Assembly: GCA_016706225.1 (NCBI GenBank)
Contig: JADJKB010000008.1
Span: 620,001 to 684,000 of the forward strand
Origin: Myxococcales bacterium
GTDB lineage: Bacteria; Myxococcota_A; Polyangia; Polyangiales; Polyangiaceae
Direction of reading: 5' to 3'
Length of the DNA stretch: 64,000 nucleotides
This document shows positions 35,843 to 44,432 of the stretch, piece after piece. The position numbers were made by a program, and so were the translations under genes. Every line of letters starts with the position of its first letter. The first letter of the stretch is position 1. The notes under the pieces were generated by a model. That model did no database searches, was not told the DNA's origin, and saw nothing but the letters and a program-made list of their open reading frames with translations.

Positions 35843-37167
35843 GCCCGCGCTCTTGCCGCGTCGAAGGCGGCGTGTCCACCCGCCAGCGTCAAGAGCACAC
35901 GACCGCGGAGCTCCTTGCCGAAAAACGGGGTATTTTCCCCTTTTGATCGCAGATCCGCGCGGGAGGCAGTCCAGACCGCGGCCGGGTCGACCAGGACCAG
36001 CTCGGCGAGCGCACCCTCGGCGAGCGTCGGTGCGTCGATGCCCGCGATGCGTGCCGGTCGGGTGGACAGTGCGTCGATCAGACGCGCGAGGGTCAGGCCG
36101 TTCTTGCCGACCAGACCGAGCAGTAGGCCGAGACACAGCTCGAGCCCGAGCATGCCCGGCTTGGCGTAGGAGAACTCGCAGTCCTTCTCGAGCGAGGTGT
36201 GCGGCGCGTGATCGGTGGCGATTGCGTCCAGAGTGCCGTCCGCGAGGGCCGAGCGCAGGGCCTCGACGTCGGCCTCTTCACGCAGCGGCGGGTTCACCTT
36301 GCAAGCGGTGTCGTAGCCAATGACGGAGGCGTCGGTCAGCAGCAAGTGGTGCGGCGTCACCTCGGCGGTGACCGACAGGCCGCGGCTCTTGGCTTCGCGC
36401 AGGATGCGCACCGTGCCCAGCGTCGAGGCGTGGGCGACGTGGTAGCGCGCGCCAACGTACTCGGCGAGCAGCACGTCTCGGGCGACGATCACGTCCTCGG
36501 CCACCCGCGGCCAGCCGCGGAGCCCGAGCCGAGCGCTCACCGCGCCCTCGTGCATGTCGGCGCCAGCGGTCAGCTCGTGATCCTCGGCGTGCTGGATCAC
36601 CGGTAGATCGAAGGTCTTGGCGTACTCGAGGGCGCGGCGCATCACCGCGCTCGAGCTCACACACACGCCGTCGTCGCTGACCGCGACGGCGCCGGCATCT
36701 CGCAGCTCCGCCATCTCGGTCAGCTCCTTGCCGCGCTGCCCGACGGTGATTGCGGCGATGGGGTGCAGGCGGGAGCCCCCGACCTCGGCTGCGCGGCGCA
36801 GCATCATCTCCGTCACGGCCCGGGTGTCGTTGACTGGTTTGGTGTTCGGCATCGCGCACACGTGGGCGAACCCGCCGGCGGCGGCGGCGGCGAGCCCGGT
36901 CGCGATGTCCTCTTTGTATTCCTGGCCTGGCTCGCGCAGGTGCGCGTGCAGATCGACGAAGGCTGGCAGGAGCCATTTGCCCGAGCCGTCGATGATCTGG
37001 GCGCGTTCACTCTGCTCGACGTCGCGGGCCGCACCGGGGCCGACGCGCAGGATCTTTCCGCGCTCGACGACCACGTCGACTTCGGCGTCGAGCCCTCGGC
37101 TCGGATCGACGGCTCGCACGCCCTTCACGACCAGGAGATCGACCAGCGGCGTCACGGCGGACCTCAT
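35839..37167 (-). CDS. pyrC: Dihydroorotase
   Basis: 442-residue class I dihydroorotase, closing carbamoyl-aspartate to dihydroorotate in pyrimidine synthesis. Seen: metal-binding DLHAHLREPG, CAMPNTKPVND, HAEDHELT, TAEVTPHHLLLTD and the catalytic ATDHAPHT. Composite amidohydrolase start and end (ILRVGPG; AVWTASRADLRSKGENTPF) are intact. ATG 37167 is preferred over the open frame to 37254. pyrB usually precedes this class of pyrC; here a non-coding repeat region lies upstream instead, so the aspartate transcarbamoylase must be elsewhere. Confidence 0.95.
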   Translation of the reverse strand: MRSAVTPLVDLLVVKGVRAVDPSRGLDAEVDVVVERGKILRVGPGAARDVEQSERAQIIDGSGKWLLPAFVDLHAHLREPGQEYKEDIATGLAAAAAGGFAHVCAMPNTKPVNDTRAVTEMMLRRAAEVGGSRLHPIAAITVGQRGKELTEMAELRDAGAVAVSDDGVCVSSSAVMRRALEYAKTFDLPVIQHAEDHELTAGADMHEGAVSARLGLRGWPRVAEDVIVARDVLLAEYVGARYHVAHASTLGTVRILREAKSRGLSVTAEVTPHHLLLTDASVIGYDTACKVNPPLREEADVEALRSALADGTLDAIATDHAPHTSLEKDCEFSYAKPGMLGLELCLGLLLGLVGKNGLTLARLIDALSTRPARIAGIDAPTLAEGALAELVLVDPAAVWTASRADLRSKGENTPFFGKELRGRVLLTLAGGHAAFDAARARA

Positions 37168-37265
37168 TAGCACGCTCCGCCTCGCGCCGGGCAAGCCGTA
37201 GTTCCGGCCGGGAATTTCAGCTGCCCTGGCGCGCGCGTGGCGAGCTGGCGGCAAGAAGGTCGGAG

Positions 37266-37420
37266 GGGATCACAGGAAGGCGGAAGGACGAGGATTCAGA
37301 ATTCAGAGTTCAGAGCTCAGAATGCCAGAGGGATCACAGGAAGGCGGAAGGGCGGGGAGGAGGATTCAGAATTCTTAACTCCGAAAATTGCAAATCTTCT
37401 GCCCTTCCGCCTTCCTGTGA
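37266..37420. repeat. Direct and inverted repeat cluster between pyrC and the GMC oxidoreductase
   Basis: The 283-base gap is AT-richer than its surroundings and holds no gene. A 22-bp unit containing TCACAGGAAGGCGGAAGG occurs at 37266-37287 and 37330-37351, and again inverted at about 37401-37420. The second and third copies could pair into a ~20-bp hairpin with a ~50-base loop. A second word, AGGATTCAGAATTC, follows at 37291-37304 and 37361-37374. The first of these runs into short TTCAGA-type tandem units up to about 37322. Role unknown; it may be a mobile or structured intergenic repeat. Confidence 0.8.
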
Positions 37421-37450
37421 AAATTCCAAGTCTCCTTCTTCGACACATCG

Positions 37451-38986
37451 TCACTGTGCGCCGAGCGCCGCCACGCGTTCGGCGGCGAGCCAGGCCAGGG
37501 CGCTGATGGTGTGCTGGGGGTTCACGCCGAGGTTGGTCGGAAACACGCTGGAGTCGATCACGAAGAGTCGCTCGAGATCGTGCGCCTCGAAGGTCGGCGA
37601 GACGACGCTGTGGAAGGCGGAGGCGCCCATCACGGCAGTCCCGAACAGGTGCGCGGCGATGGTGTGAAACAAACGCGGGTCGTCCGCCGCGTCGAATAGC
37701 GGGGCGAGCTGGTCCATGTTCGTGATGCGATGGGGTAGGCCGTGAACCCCGGGCAGGACCTCGCGCGCGCCAGCGGCGAACATCATCTCGGTCAAGCGAC
37801 GCACTCCCAGCTTGAGCACCTGGATGTCGCGAGCGGTCATGTCGTAGTCGATGCGCGTGCCGCCGAAGAACGCCGGTCGGACCGAGCCCTGCGCCTCGGC
37901 GCGCACTTGCACACCCCACACGGCCAGGTGGGCGTAGGCGCCGAGCTCCCGCATCAGCTCGGGGCCGAGGCCGGGCAGCCGCGCTGCGGCGAGCTCCGGC
38001 GGCATCGAGACGGTCTCGAACTTCATGCGCTCGTCCCAGTAGTGGAGGCTCTCGAAGCCCTGCGTTGCGCCCCGGGACATCGTCACCGGCGCATCGAACA
38101 CACCCACCACGGCGGTGCCCGGGTGGGCCTGCAGGCGTTTGCCGAGGGCGCGTGAGCCGCGCCCGATGCGGTTTGCCCACAGGAACAGCGGGGATTGGAT
38201 GGCGCTCGCGGCCAGCAGCACGGCACGTCGTGCCACCACCGTCAGCTCGGGCCCGCGACGGCCGGTCAGCGGATCGGCGAACTGCCCAATCACACCCGTC
38301 ACTCGGGTGCTCGTCCGCTGAAGTCGCGTCGCGGTGCAGGTCGCGTAGACCCGCGCGCCCTGGGCGACGACCCGGGGCACGTAGGAGACGTTCATGCTCT
38401 GGCGCCGCGCGGTGGGACAACCCTGGTTGCAGTGGGCGCTGCCTTCACAGTCCTTCACGTTGCGGCGGATGGCGTTGCTGCGGATCCCGAGCCGCTGGGC
38501 CGCGAGCCGCATCAGCGTGTTGTTGTTTCCGAGCATGGCCTCCGGGGCGGGCGCCACGTGCAGCTCCTCGTCCAAGAGGTCCCAGATCCGCTCGAGCTCG
38601 GAGTAGGGGAGCGCGCCCCCGAACCCGAACTCGTCGCGCCAGCGTCCCCAGATCTTCTCCGGCATGCGGTGGATGATCGCGCCGTTGATGGCGGTCGTTC
38701 CGCCCACACAGCGGCCCTGCAAAATGGGCGTGAATGCCCGGCCGTTTGCCACTTGAAACCCGGCGTCACGCCAGACGCGTTTCATGCCGGACCACAGATC
38801 ACTGCGCAGCTCCTCGGCCGGGATGTGGGGTCCCTCCTCCAGCATCACGACGTCGAGGCCGGCCTCACTCAGCACTCGAGCGGCCGTCGCACCCGCCGCC
38901 CCGGTGCCGATGATCACGACGTCGGCGGCGTCCTCCACGCGCCGCCTGTCGGCGACGTCCCGGTGCTGGACGATCGCGCCGCTCAC
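37451..38986 (-). CDS. GMC-family FAD oxidoreductase
   Basis: Predicted 511-residue flavoprotein from a GTG that overlaps the upstream small gene's stop. FAD-binding VVIIGTGAAGATAARVLSEA followed by the acidic residue in VVMLEEG, then GRCVGGTTAINGAIIHRMP, a cysteine-bearing CNQGCPTARRQSM, and the GMC C-terminus SSVFPTNLGVNPQHTISALA with the catalytic-type His. Family members oxidise alcohols, sterols, choline or sugars. The adjacent small protein supports a membrane-associated dehydrogenase rather than an oxidase. Substrate not determinable. Confidence 0.9.
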   Translation of the reverse strand: MSGAIVQHRDVADRRRVEDAADVVIIGTGAAGATAARVLSEAGLDVVMLEEGPHIPAEELRSDLWSGMKRVWRDAGFQVANGRAFTPILQGRCVGGTTAINGAIIHRMPEKIWGRWRDEFGFGGALPYSELERIWDLLDEELHVAPAPEAMLGNNNTLMRLAAQRLGIRSNAIRRNVKDCEGSAHCNQGCPTARRQSMNVSYVPRVVAQGARVYATCTATRLQRTSTRVTGVIGQFADPLTGRRGPELTVVARRAVLLAASAIQSPLFLWANRIGRGSRALGKRLQAHPGTAVVGVFDAPVTMSRGATQGFESLHYWDERMKFETVSMPPELAAARLPGLGPELMRELGAYAHLAVWGVQVRAEAQGSVRPAFFGGTRIDYDMTARDIQVLKLGVRRLTEMMFAAGAREVLPGVHGLPHRITNMDQLAPLFDAADDPRLFHTIAAHLFGTAVMGASAFHSVVSPTFEAHDLERLFVIDSSVFPTNLGVNPQHTISALAWLAAERVAALGAQ

Positions 38987-39411
38987 GGCTCGGTGCCTCT
39001 GGCCCAGGTTGGTGGCGACTCGTCCCGCACGTCGATCGAGAGCGCGGCCTGCACTGCTGGGAGGCCCGCGAAGCCGAGCGCACCGAGCATCTTGAACAGC
39101 AGCGGCAACTCGCGCACGAGGTACACGTCGCTCGAGCGAAGTTTCTCCAGCACCTTCAGGCGTTCGTCGTCGGAGAGGGACGGGAACAAAACAAAGCGGC
39201 GGATCACGAACAGCGGGCACAGGACCAGGAGCCAGAGACACACGCGTGCACCCAGCGTCACCCGCGCGGGCGCGTGGGTGAGCAGCTCGTCGAGGAAACG
39301 CCCGAGATCGACGTCCCGCGCGCCGATGCTGAGCCCGCCCGAGGTTCCGCTCGGCAAGAGGGTGGCCCACAGCTCCGCGAGCCAGCGGCGTTCGAAACCA
39401 AACCAGGTCAC
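38983..39411 (-). CDS. Small partner protein of the GMC oxidoreductase
   Basis: Predicted 142-residue protein from a GTG start. It has a hydrophobic segment (VCLWLLVLCPLFVI) followed by a helical region LSDDERLKVLEKLRSSD and PLLFKMLGALGFAGLPAV. Small proteins of this kind often accompany GMC oxidoreductases as membrane or maturation subunits. The 4-base overlap with the oxidoreductase supports a shared function. The hydrophobic stretch could also be an anchor for the complex. Exact role unknown. Confidence 0.7.
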   Translation of the reverse strand: MTWFGFERRWLAELWATLLPSGTSGGLSIGARDVDLGRFLDELLTHAPARVTLGARVCLWLLVLCPLFVIRRFVLFPSLSDDERLKVLEKLRSSDVYLVRELPLLFKMLGALGFAGLPAVQAALSIDVRDESPPTWARGTEP

Positions 39412-39460
39412 GGGCTGGACTCTACTCGAACGCGGACGAATGCGGCGGTCGACCGGGTTT

Positions 39461-41059
39461 TCACCACACCGGTGTGCGCGGGAAATCGACGTCGCCGCTC
39501 ACGTTCGTCTCGATGGCCTGCATCAGCGCCAGCACCGTGCGCTCTTGCCAGGGGCGCGCGACCAGCTGTACGCCGACCGGCAGGCCTGCGCTGGCCTCGT
39601 CGATGCGGCGAGCGAGCCGCCCCGTCTGCCCCTTCGCCCGGTCGCGCCGGGCCTCGGCGCTGTGCACCCGTGTGACTGGCACGACACCCGCGACGAAACC
39701 GGCGGCGTTCCAGGGCAGGGTGTAGGAAGCCGCCAACATCAGCTCGGCGGAGAGGCCGTGGGGCACGGCAGGCGTGGCGTAGGGCGGACAGAGCAGCGCG
39801 TCGATCCCGCTCGCGGCCAGGGCATCCGAGAGGGCCTCCGTCAGTGTGTCGAGGCTCGCTGCGAGCCGTTGGGTCTCCCCGACGCTGCGTTCCCCGATAG
39901 CGCCGAGCAAGCGTGCGAAGGCGCGATCGCCCGAGAGCTCCGCGACCTTGGCCATGGTGGCGCGCACCGCGCCTGGCAGGCGTACGAGTTGATGTAGCGA
40001 GCGCAGTGACTCCGCGACTGGGCCTCCGCGCAGCGCCTCGATCATCGTCTTGCCGCCCTCGGCCCCCAGCAACTTGACCGCGTCGTAGAACAACTCCGTG
40101 AGCCCCGGCGCATCGAAGGGCCGCACGCTGACGCCGGCCGCGGCCAGGGCATCCTTCGCGCGCTCGATGGCGCCGATGATCGCGCTGGACGGCGCGATCA
40201 GCTCGTTGCCTTTCAGGATGCCGACGACCAGCGTGCTCAGGTGTTTGGCGGGCAGATCCGTGACCGGCGGAACGCGGGCGTCGAGCTTGGCGAGGAGCGT
40301 GGCGGGAAGCGCTTCGAGGGCGAGCTCGAGATCTGCGGTGGTGCGCGCGAGCAGCGAGGTCTGGAGCGGGATGCGCTCGAGGCCCGGCAGCGGTCCGTGG
40401 CTGCCGGCGTTGGGCAGACGAAACGCCGTGGGTTTGAGCGCGGCGATGCCGCAGAAGTGTGCCGGAACGCGCACGCTCCCGCCCAGATCGGTCCCGACTC
40501 CGAGGGGTGAGAGTCCGGCTGCGATGGCCGCCGCTTCGCCGCCGCTCGATCCACCGGCGGAGTGTCGCGGGCTGAAGGGGTTTGCCGTGCGACCAAAGAG
40601 TGGGTTGTCGCTCTCGTACGCCATCAGCAGCTGGGCCAGGTTGGTGCGCCCGAGGATGATCGCGCCGGCGTCGTTGAGAGCCCGGACCATTGCGCTGTCC
40701 GACGCGGCGCGGGAGTCGCGTCTCGACACCACGCCGAGCGTGGTCGGACGACCCGAGAAATCGAAACACTCCTTGATCGTGACCGGCAGCCCGTGCAGCG
40801 GTCCGCGGGTATTGCCCTCGCTGCGCTCGGCGTCGAGGCGGTCTGCGCTCGCGAGCGCCTCGGCGTGGAACACCTCGCTGAACACGGACAGCTCGCGGTC
40901 CACCTCGTTGATGCGCTCGAGGTGTGCGCTGACCAGCTGTCGGCTCGTGAGCTCTCCGGCGGCCAGCCCTTGCTGCATTTCCCGGGCCGAGCGCCGATGC
41001 CATTCGGGCGGTGGTTTTCCGCTCGGTGGCTCGCGCAGGGAATCGGGGGGGGCGTTCAC
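39461..41059 (-). CDS. Amidase-signature family hydrolase
   Basis: Predicted 532-residue enzyme hydrolysing an amide bond. The amidase signature Ser-cisSer-Lys triad is visible: Lys in GLPVTIKECFDF, Ser pair in SAGGSSGGEAAAIAAGLSPL, then GTDLGGSVRVPAHFCG. Length and the C-terminal GLPVGVQLVARPWQE resemble fatty-acid-amide-hydrolase/6-aminohexanoate-type members. GTG start at 41059. A GatA role is unlikely because gatB/C are not adjacent. It lies 49 bases before the small GMC partner gene on the same strand. Substrate unknown. Confidence 0.9.
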   Translation of the reverse strand: MNAPPDSLREPPSGKPPPEWHRRSAREMQQGLAAGELTSRQLVSAHLERINEVDRELSVFSEVFHAEALASADRLDAERSEGNTRGPLHGLPVTIKECFDFSGRPTTLGVVSRRDSRAASDSAMVRALNDAGAIILGRTNLAQLLMAYESDNPLFGRTANPFSPRHSAGGSSGGEAAAIAAGLSPLGVGTDLGGSVRVPAHFCGIAALKPTAFRLPNAGSHGPLPGLERIPLQTSLLARTTADLELALEALPATLLAKLDARVPPVTDLPAKHLSTLVVGILKGNELIAPSSAIIGAIERAKDALAAAGVSVRPFDAPGLTELFYDAVKLLGAEGGKTMIEALRGGPVAESLRSLHQLVRLPGAVRATMAKVAELSGDRAFARLLGAIGERSVGETQRLAASLDTLTEALSDALAASGIDALLCPPYATPAVPHGLSAELMLAASYTLPWNAAGFVAGVVPVTRVHSAEARRDRAKGQTGRLARRIDEASAGLPVGVQLVARPWQERTVLALMQAIETNVSGDVDFPRTPVW

Positions 41060-41171
41060 GTCGGCGCGGAGGCTACCTCACGGACCGGCGAGCTGGGAAC
41101 GGTGTCCCGCTTTCGCTCGGTGGGCGTGGCCAAAGCTCGGTGCTAGCGTGCGCCCCGAAGCGGAGGCAGGC

Positions 41172-42839
41172 ATGGCGCGACAGGATCGATTCCGCAAACT
41201 CGACCGGGACCATTGGGACGTGATCGTGGTCGGCGCCGGCATCGGCGGCCTGACCACCGCGGCGCTGCTCGCGCGACGTGGGCTCGGGGTGTTGGTGGTC
41301 GATCAGCACTACGTCGCCGGCGGGAACGCCACCATCTTCAAGCGGCCGGGCTACGAGTTCGACGTGGGTCTGCACTACATTGGGCAGTGTGAGCGGGGCC
41401 TGTTTCCCCGCGTGCTCGCCGATGCGGGCGCCGAGGCCGTGGGATTTCTGCCGATGGACCCCGACGCCTTCGACACCGTGGTCCTGCCGGGCTTCGAGCT
41501 TGGCGTGCCTCGGGGCATCGAGCGATATCGGTTGCGTCTGGTGGACGCCTTTCCTTCGGAGAAGGCCGGCATCGATCGCTACGTGAAGTATCTGAGCGAG
41601 CAGTCGCGGATCGACGCGGCGCTGCGCAAGCCGCGGCGGCTGCCGGGAGTGCTGCTCTCGTCGCCGCTCTTGCTGCGTTGGGGCGCGGGCACGCTGGGCT
41701 CCTTCCTGGATACTTGCACGAGAAATCCCGAGCTTCGCACGGTGCTCGCCGCGGAGAGCGGCGACTACGCGGAGCCGCCGAGCCGCGCATCGCTGGCGCT
41801 GCACGCGGGGCTGATGCTGCACTACCTGTCGGAGGGTGGATATTACCCCGAGGGCGGCGGGCAGGTGATGAGCGATCATCTGGCCGACGCCATCGAGGCC
41901 CACGGCGGCAAGCTCCTGCTCTCGACGCGCGTCTCGCGCATCGTGGTGGAAAACGGCCGCGCCGTCGGTGTGCGCCTGGCCAACAAACACCTGGGTGAAC
42001 GCGAGGTCCGGGCGCGACGCATCGTGGCGAACACCGACATCAAGAAGCTGTACCTGGATCTGCTCGGTCCCGAGCTGGTGCGCGCGCGCACCCTCCGCAA
42101 AGCGCAACGCTGGCAGATGGCTCCCGCCCTCGGCATGGTCTATGTCGGCGCGCGGCGCGCGGCGCTCGGAGCGCGGACGAAGAACACGAACTACTGGATC
42201 TACAACAGCACCGACGTCGAGGCTGCTTACGCCGAGAACCGAGCCGGACGCTTCGCGAAACAGGCGTTGGTCTACGTGTCGCTCGCGTCCCTCAAAGATC
42301 CGGAGAACCGGCGGGTCGCGCCGCCGGGCATCGTCAACCTGCAGCTGATGAGCCTGGCGCCGAACCAACCGGAGGCCTGGGGTGTGCGCGATGTGGACGT
42401 GGTGACGGGCGCGTATCGCGACAGCCCCGAGTACCAGGCGCGGAAGGCCGAGTACACGGAGCTCTTGTTCCGCGGCGCCGAGCGTGTGTTTCCGGGGTTG
42501 CGCGAGCACGTCGTGTTCGAAGAGACGGCCACGCCGCTGACCCACAGCCGCTACACCCTCTCGACCGGCGGCACGTCGTATGGCCTGGCGTTGATCCCGG
42601 AGCAGTTCCTGTGGCGCAGGCCGGGGCCGAAGACCGAGATCGAAGGTCTGTTCGTGTGCGGTGCGAGCACCTATACCGGACACGGCATCGCAGGGGCCAT
42701 GGCCTCCGGGGTGAACGCGGCGGCGGCCATTGCGGGCAGCCAGGTGTGGAGCGAAGTGACCCGCGCGCGGCCGCAGGGGGTGCCGCACGAGAAGGCGTCG
42801 ATCCCGAAGCCGGCGCCGGAGCTCAGCGCCCGCGCCTAG
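41172..42839 (+). CDS. FAD-dependent oxidoreductase, CrtI/retinol-saturase-like
   Basis: Predicted 555-residue flavoprotein. N-terminal dinucleotide-binding VIVVGAGIGGLTTAALLARR and VVDQHYVAGGNATIFKRPGY; a central YPEGGGQVMSDHLADAIEAHGG; C-terminal VCGASTYTGHGIAGAMASG. This is the phytoene-desaturase/all-trans-retinol-saturase layout, acting on isoprenoid double bonds or related lipids. No phytoene synthase or other carotenoid gene is nearby, so the substrate is open. GGAGG lies 5 bases before the ATG. The minus strand has a long spurious frame here, rejected. It ends where the first dispersed repeat copy begins. Confidence 0.88.
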   Translation: MARQDRFRKLDRDHWDVIVVGAGIGGLTTAALLARRGLGVLVVDQHYVAGGNATIFKRPGYEFDVGLHYIGQCERGLFPRVLADAGAEAVGFLPMDPDAFDTVVLPGFELGVPRGIERYRLRLVDAFPSEKAGIDRYVKYLSEQSRIDAALRKPRRLPGVLLSSPLLLRWGAGTLGSFLDTCTRNPELRTVLAAESGDYAEPPSRASLALHAGLMLHYLSEGGYYPEGGGQVMSDHLADAIEAHGGKLLLSTRVSRIVVENGRAVGVRLANKHLGEREVRARRIVANTDIKKLYLDLLGPELVRARTLRKAQRWQMAPALGMVYVGARRAALGARTKNTNYWIYNSTDVEAAYAENRAGRFAKQALVYVSLASLKDPENRRVAPPGIVNLQLMSLAPNQPEAWGVRDVDVVTGAYRDSPEYQARKAEYTELLFRGAERVFPGLREHVVFEETATPLTHSRYTLSTGGTSYGLALIPEQFLWRRPGPKTEIEGLFVCGASTYTGHGIAGAMASGVNAAAAIAGSQVWSEVTRARPQGVPHEKASIPKPAPELSARA

Positions 42840-43012
42840 CCCACGCCCGTCGGGGGGCCGGCAGCGAAGCTCCGCGCTCGCTTGCGCTCTCCTTACGCTC
42901 TCCCGCCGCGTGCTGGTGGTTCCTCGTCTCCGCAAAGAGCTTGTCATAGCAAGTATTGACCGGACGAGGCACCCGCGTCCCGGCCATCCGCCGCAGCTTT
43001 GGCGCCGAACAC
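42839..43012 (+). repeat. Dispersed intergenic repeat, copy A (174 bp)
   Basis: Begins at the last base of the preceding stop codon with GCCCACGCCCG and ends with GCGCCGAACAC. Copy B lies at 59545-59740 in the same orientation. The last 99 bases differ at about 7 positions between the copies. Copy A has two 11-base units (TGCGCTCTCCT type), copy B four. A conserved potential stem pairs CCTCGT..CCG with CGGACGAGG around an inner GCAAgtaTTGC. Both copies sit between convergent genes. Confidence 0.9.
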
Positions 43013-43051
43013 CTTGCAAGTCCCGGAAAACAAACGACGTTCAACCTGTTC

Positions 43052-43077
43052 GGCGCTCTAGCGCCCACCCCGGTGGG
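43052..43077. terminator. Two adjacent hairpins, possible bidirectional terminator
   Basis: GGCGC-TCTA-GCGCC is followed at once by CCCACC-CC-GGTGGG (sharing two bases), in the gap between two convergent genes. Neither strand has a U-tract, so factor-independent termination is doubtful. Confidence 0.3.
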
Positions 43078-43097
43078 AGTCGCACGCGCGGCGTTCT

Positions 43098-44360
43098 TCA
43101 GTCGAACACACGCTCGCCGCCGATGACGACGGCGCGCACGGGGTTCATGCCGAACGCGTACCCGAGCCAGCGGTGGTCCGGCACGTCGCACACGATCAGA
43201 TCGGCGCGTTTTCCCGGCTCGATGCTGCCGATCTCTGCGCCGCGGCCGAGGGCGTGGGCGGCGTTGATGGTGCAGGCCACGACCGCCTCGCTGGTGGTCA
43301 TGCCGAGCGTGCGACAGGCCAGTGCGATGCACATTGGCAGCGAAGGCGTGAACGACGAACCCGGGTTGAAATCCGTGGCAATGGCCAAGGGGACGCCGGC
43401 CTCGATCAGGCGCCGGGCTGGCGCGTGATCGTGCATGGCGAGGTGAAACGGTACCCCGGGCAAGAGCACGCCGATGGGCGGTCGTTCAGCGCTGCCGAGG
43501 GCGGTGATGGCATCGTCGCTGATGTGTTCGAGGTGATCGACGCTGGCGGCGCCGAGCCTCGCACCGAGCGCCGCCGCACCGCTCGACGTGAACTGCTCCG
43601 CGTGCAGCTTCAGGCCGAAGCCCAGCTCCTTCGCGCAGCCGAGGATGCGCTCGGCCTCGTCGAGGGTGAACGCCTCTTGTTCGCAGAACACGTCGACGAA
43701 CTCGGCCAGCTGGCGGCCCTTGATCTCGAGCATCAGCTGCTCGAGCAGCACCAGGTAGGCCTCGCGGTTGTCTCTGTACTCCGGTGGCACGACGTGAGCG
43801 CCGAGGAAGGTGCTGACGATGCGCAGGGGCAGCTCACTCTGCACCGTGCGGGCGACCTCTAGCAGCTTGATCTCCCCGTCGCGGTCGAGGCAGTAGCCGC
43901 TCTTGGCCTCGAGGGTCGTCGTTCCGTGCACCATGCACTCGGTGGCCCAGCGCACGGCGTTGGTGTTCAAGGCGCCGATGGCCGAAGCGCGGGTCTTCTT
44001 GACGGTGCGCTGGATGCCGCCGCCCTCCCGCAGGATCTCCAGGTAGGGTTTGCCACTCATGCGCTGCTCCCACTCGACGCAGCGGTCGCCGGCAAAGACC
44101 AGATGGGTGTGGCAGTCCACGAAGCCGGGCAACACGATGCCGCCGGCGGCGTCGAGCACCTGGTCTTCGTCCACGTGGTGTTCGCGCCGCAGGCGGTCGC
44201 TCGCGCCCACGGCGAGGATGCGGCCCTTGGCGATGGCGACGGCACCGTCGCGGATGACGCGGACCACCGCCTGATCGGCGCCGCGCGCCGGGCGATCCGA
44301 GAACCCCGCGCAGGTGACGACCTCAGCGGCGTTGACGATCAGCAGATCGGCTTCCGACAT
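43098..44360 (-). CDS. hutI: Imidazolonepropionase
   Basis: 420-residue metal-dependent hydrolase, third step of histidine degradation (imidazolonepropionate to formiminoglutamate). Seen: DCHTHLVFAGDR metal-binding pair, GTTTLEAKSGYCLD, FLGAHVVPPEYR, KLHAEQFTSSGAA, ATDFNPGSSFTPSLP. Length and order match the family. hutU is 4 kb away on the same strand with unrelated genes on both strands between, so they are not a tight operon here. hutH is not in the window. Confidence 0.97.
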   Translation of the reverse strand: MSEADLLIVNAAEVVTCAGFSDRPARGADQAVVRVIRDGAVAIAKGRILAVGASDRLRREHHVDEDQVLDAAGGIVLPGFVDCHTHLVFAGDRCVEWEQRMSGKPYLEILREGGGIQRTVKKTRASAIGALNTNAVRWATECMVHGTTTLEAKSGYCLDRDGEIKLLEVARTVQSELPLRIVSTFLGAHVVPPEYRDNREAYLVLLEQLMLEIKGRQLAEFVDVFCEQEAFTLDEAERILGCAKELGFGLKLHAEQFTSSGAAALGARLGAASVDHLEHISDDAITALGSAERPPIGVLLPGVPFHLAMHDHAPARRLIEAGVPLAIATDFNPGSSFTPSLPMCIALACRTLGMTTSEAVVACTINAAHALGRGAEIGSIEPGKRADLIVCDVPDHRWLGYAFGMNPVRAVVIGGERVFD

Positions 44361-44432
44361 CGCGGCACCTCTTAGCGCGGGGCGGAGGCCGGCAGGGAAG
44401 ATTTCGGATCGGGGGGGCCAGCGCGGCCGGGA

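Noticed and set aside
36199..36606. Small frames opposite pyrC and carA
   Set aside because: Both genes are full-length and highly conserved; the antisense frames lack starts with ribosome binding sites and any family signature.
41073..43019. Long minus-strand frame (648 codons) opposite the CrtI-like gene
   Set aside because: The plus strand has complete FAD-binding and C-terminal motifs; the minus frame is antisense shadow and runs into the dispersed repeat.
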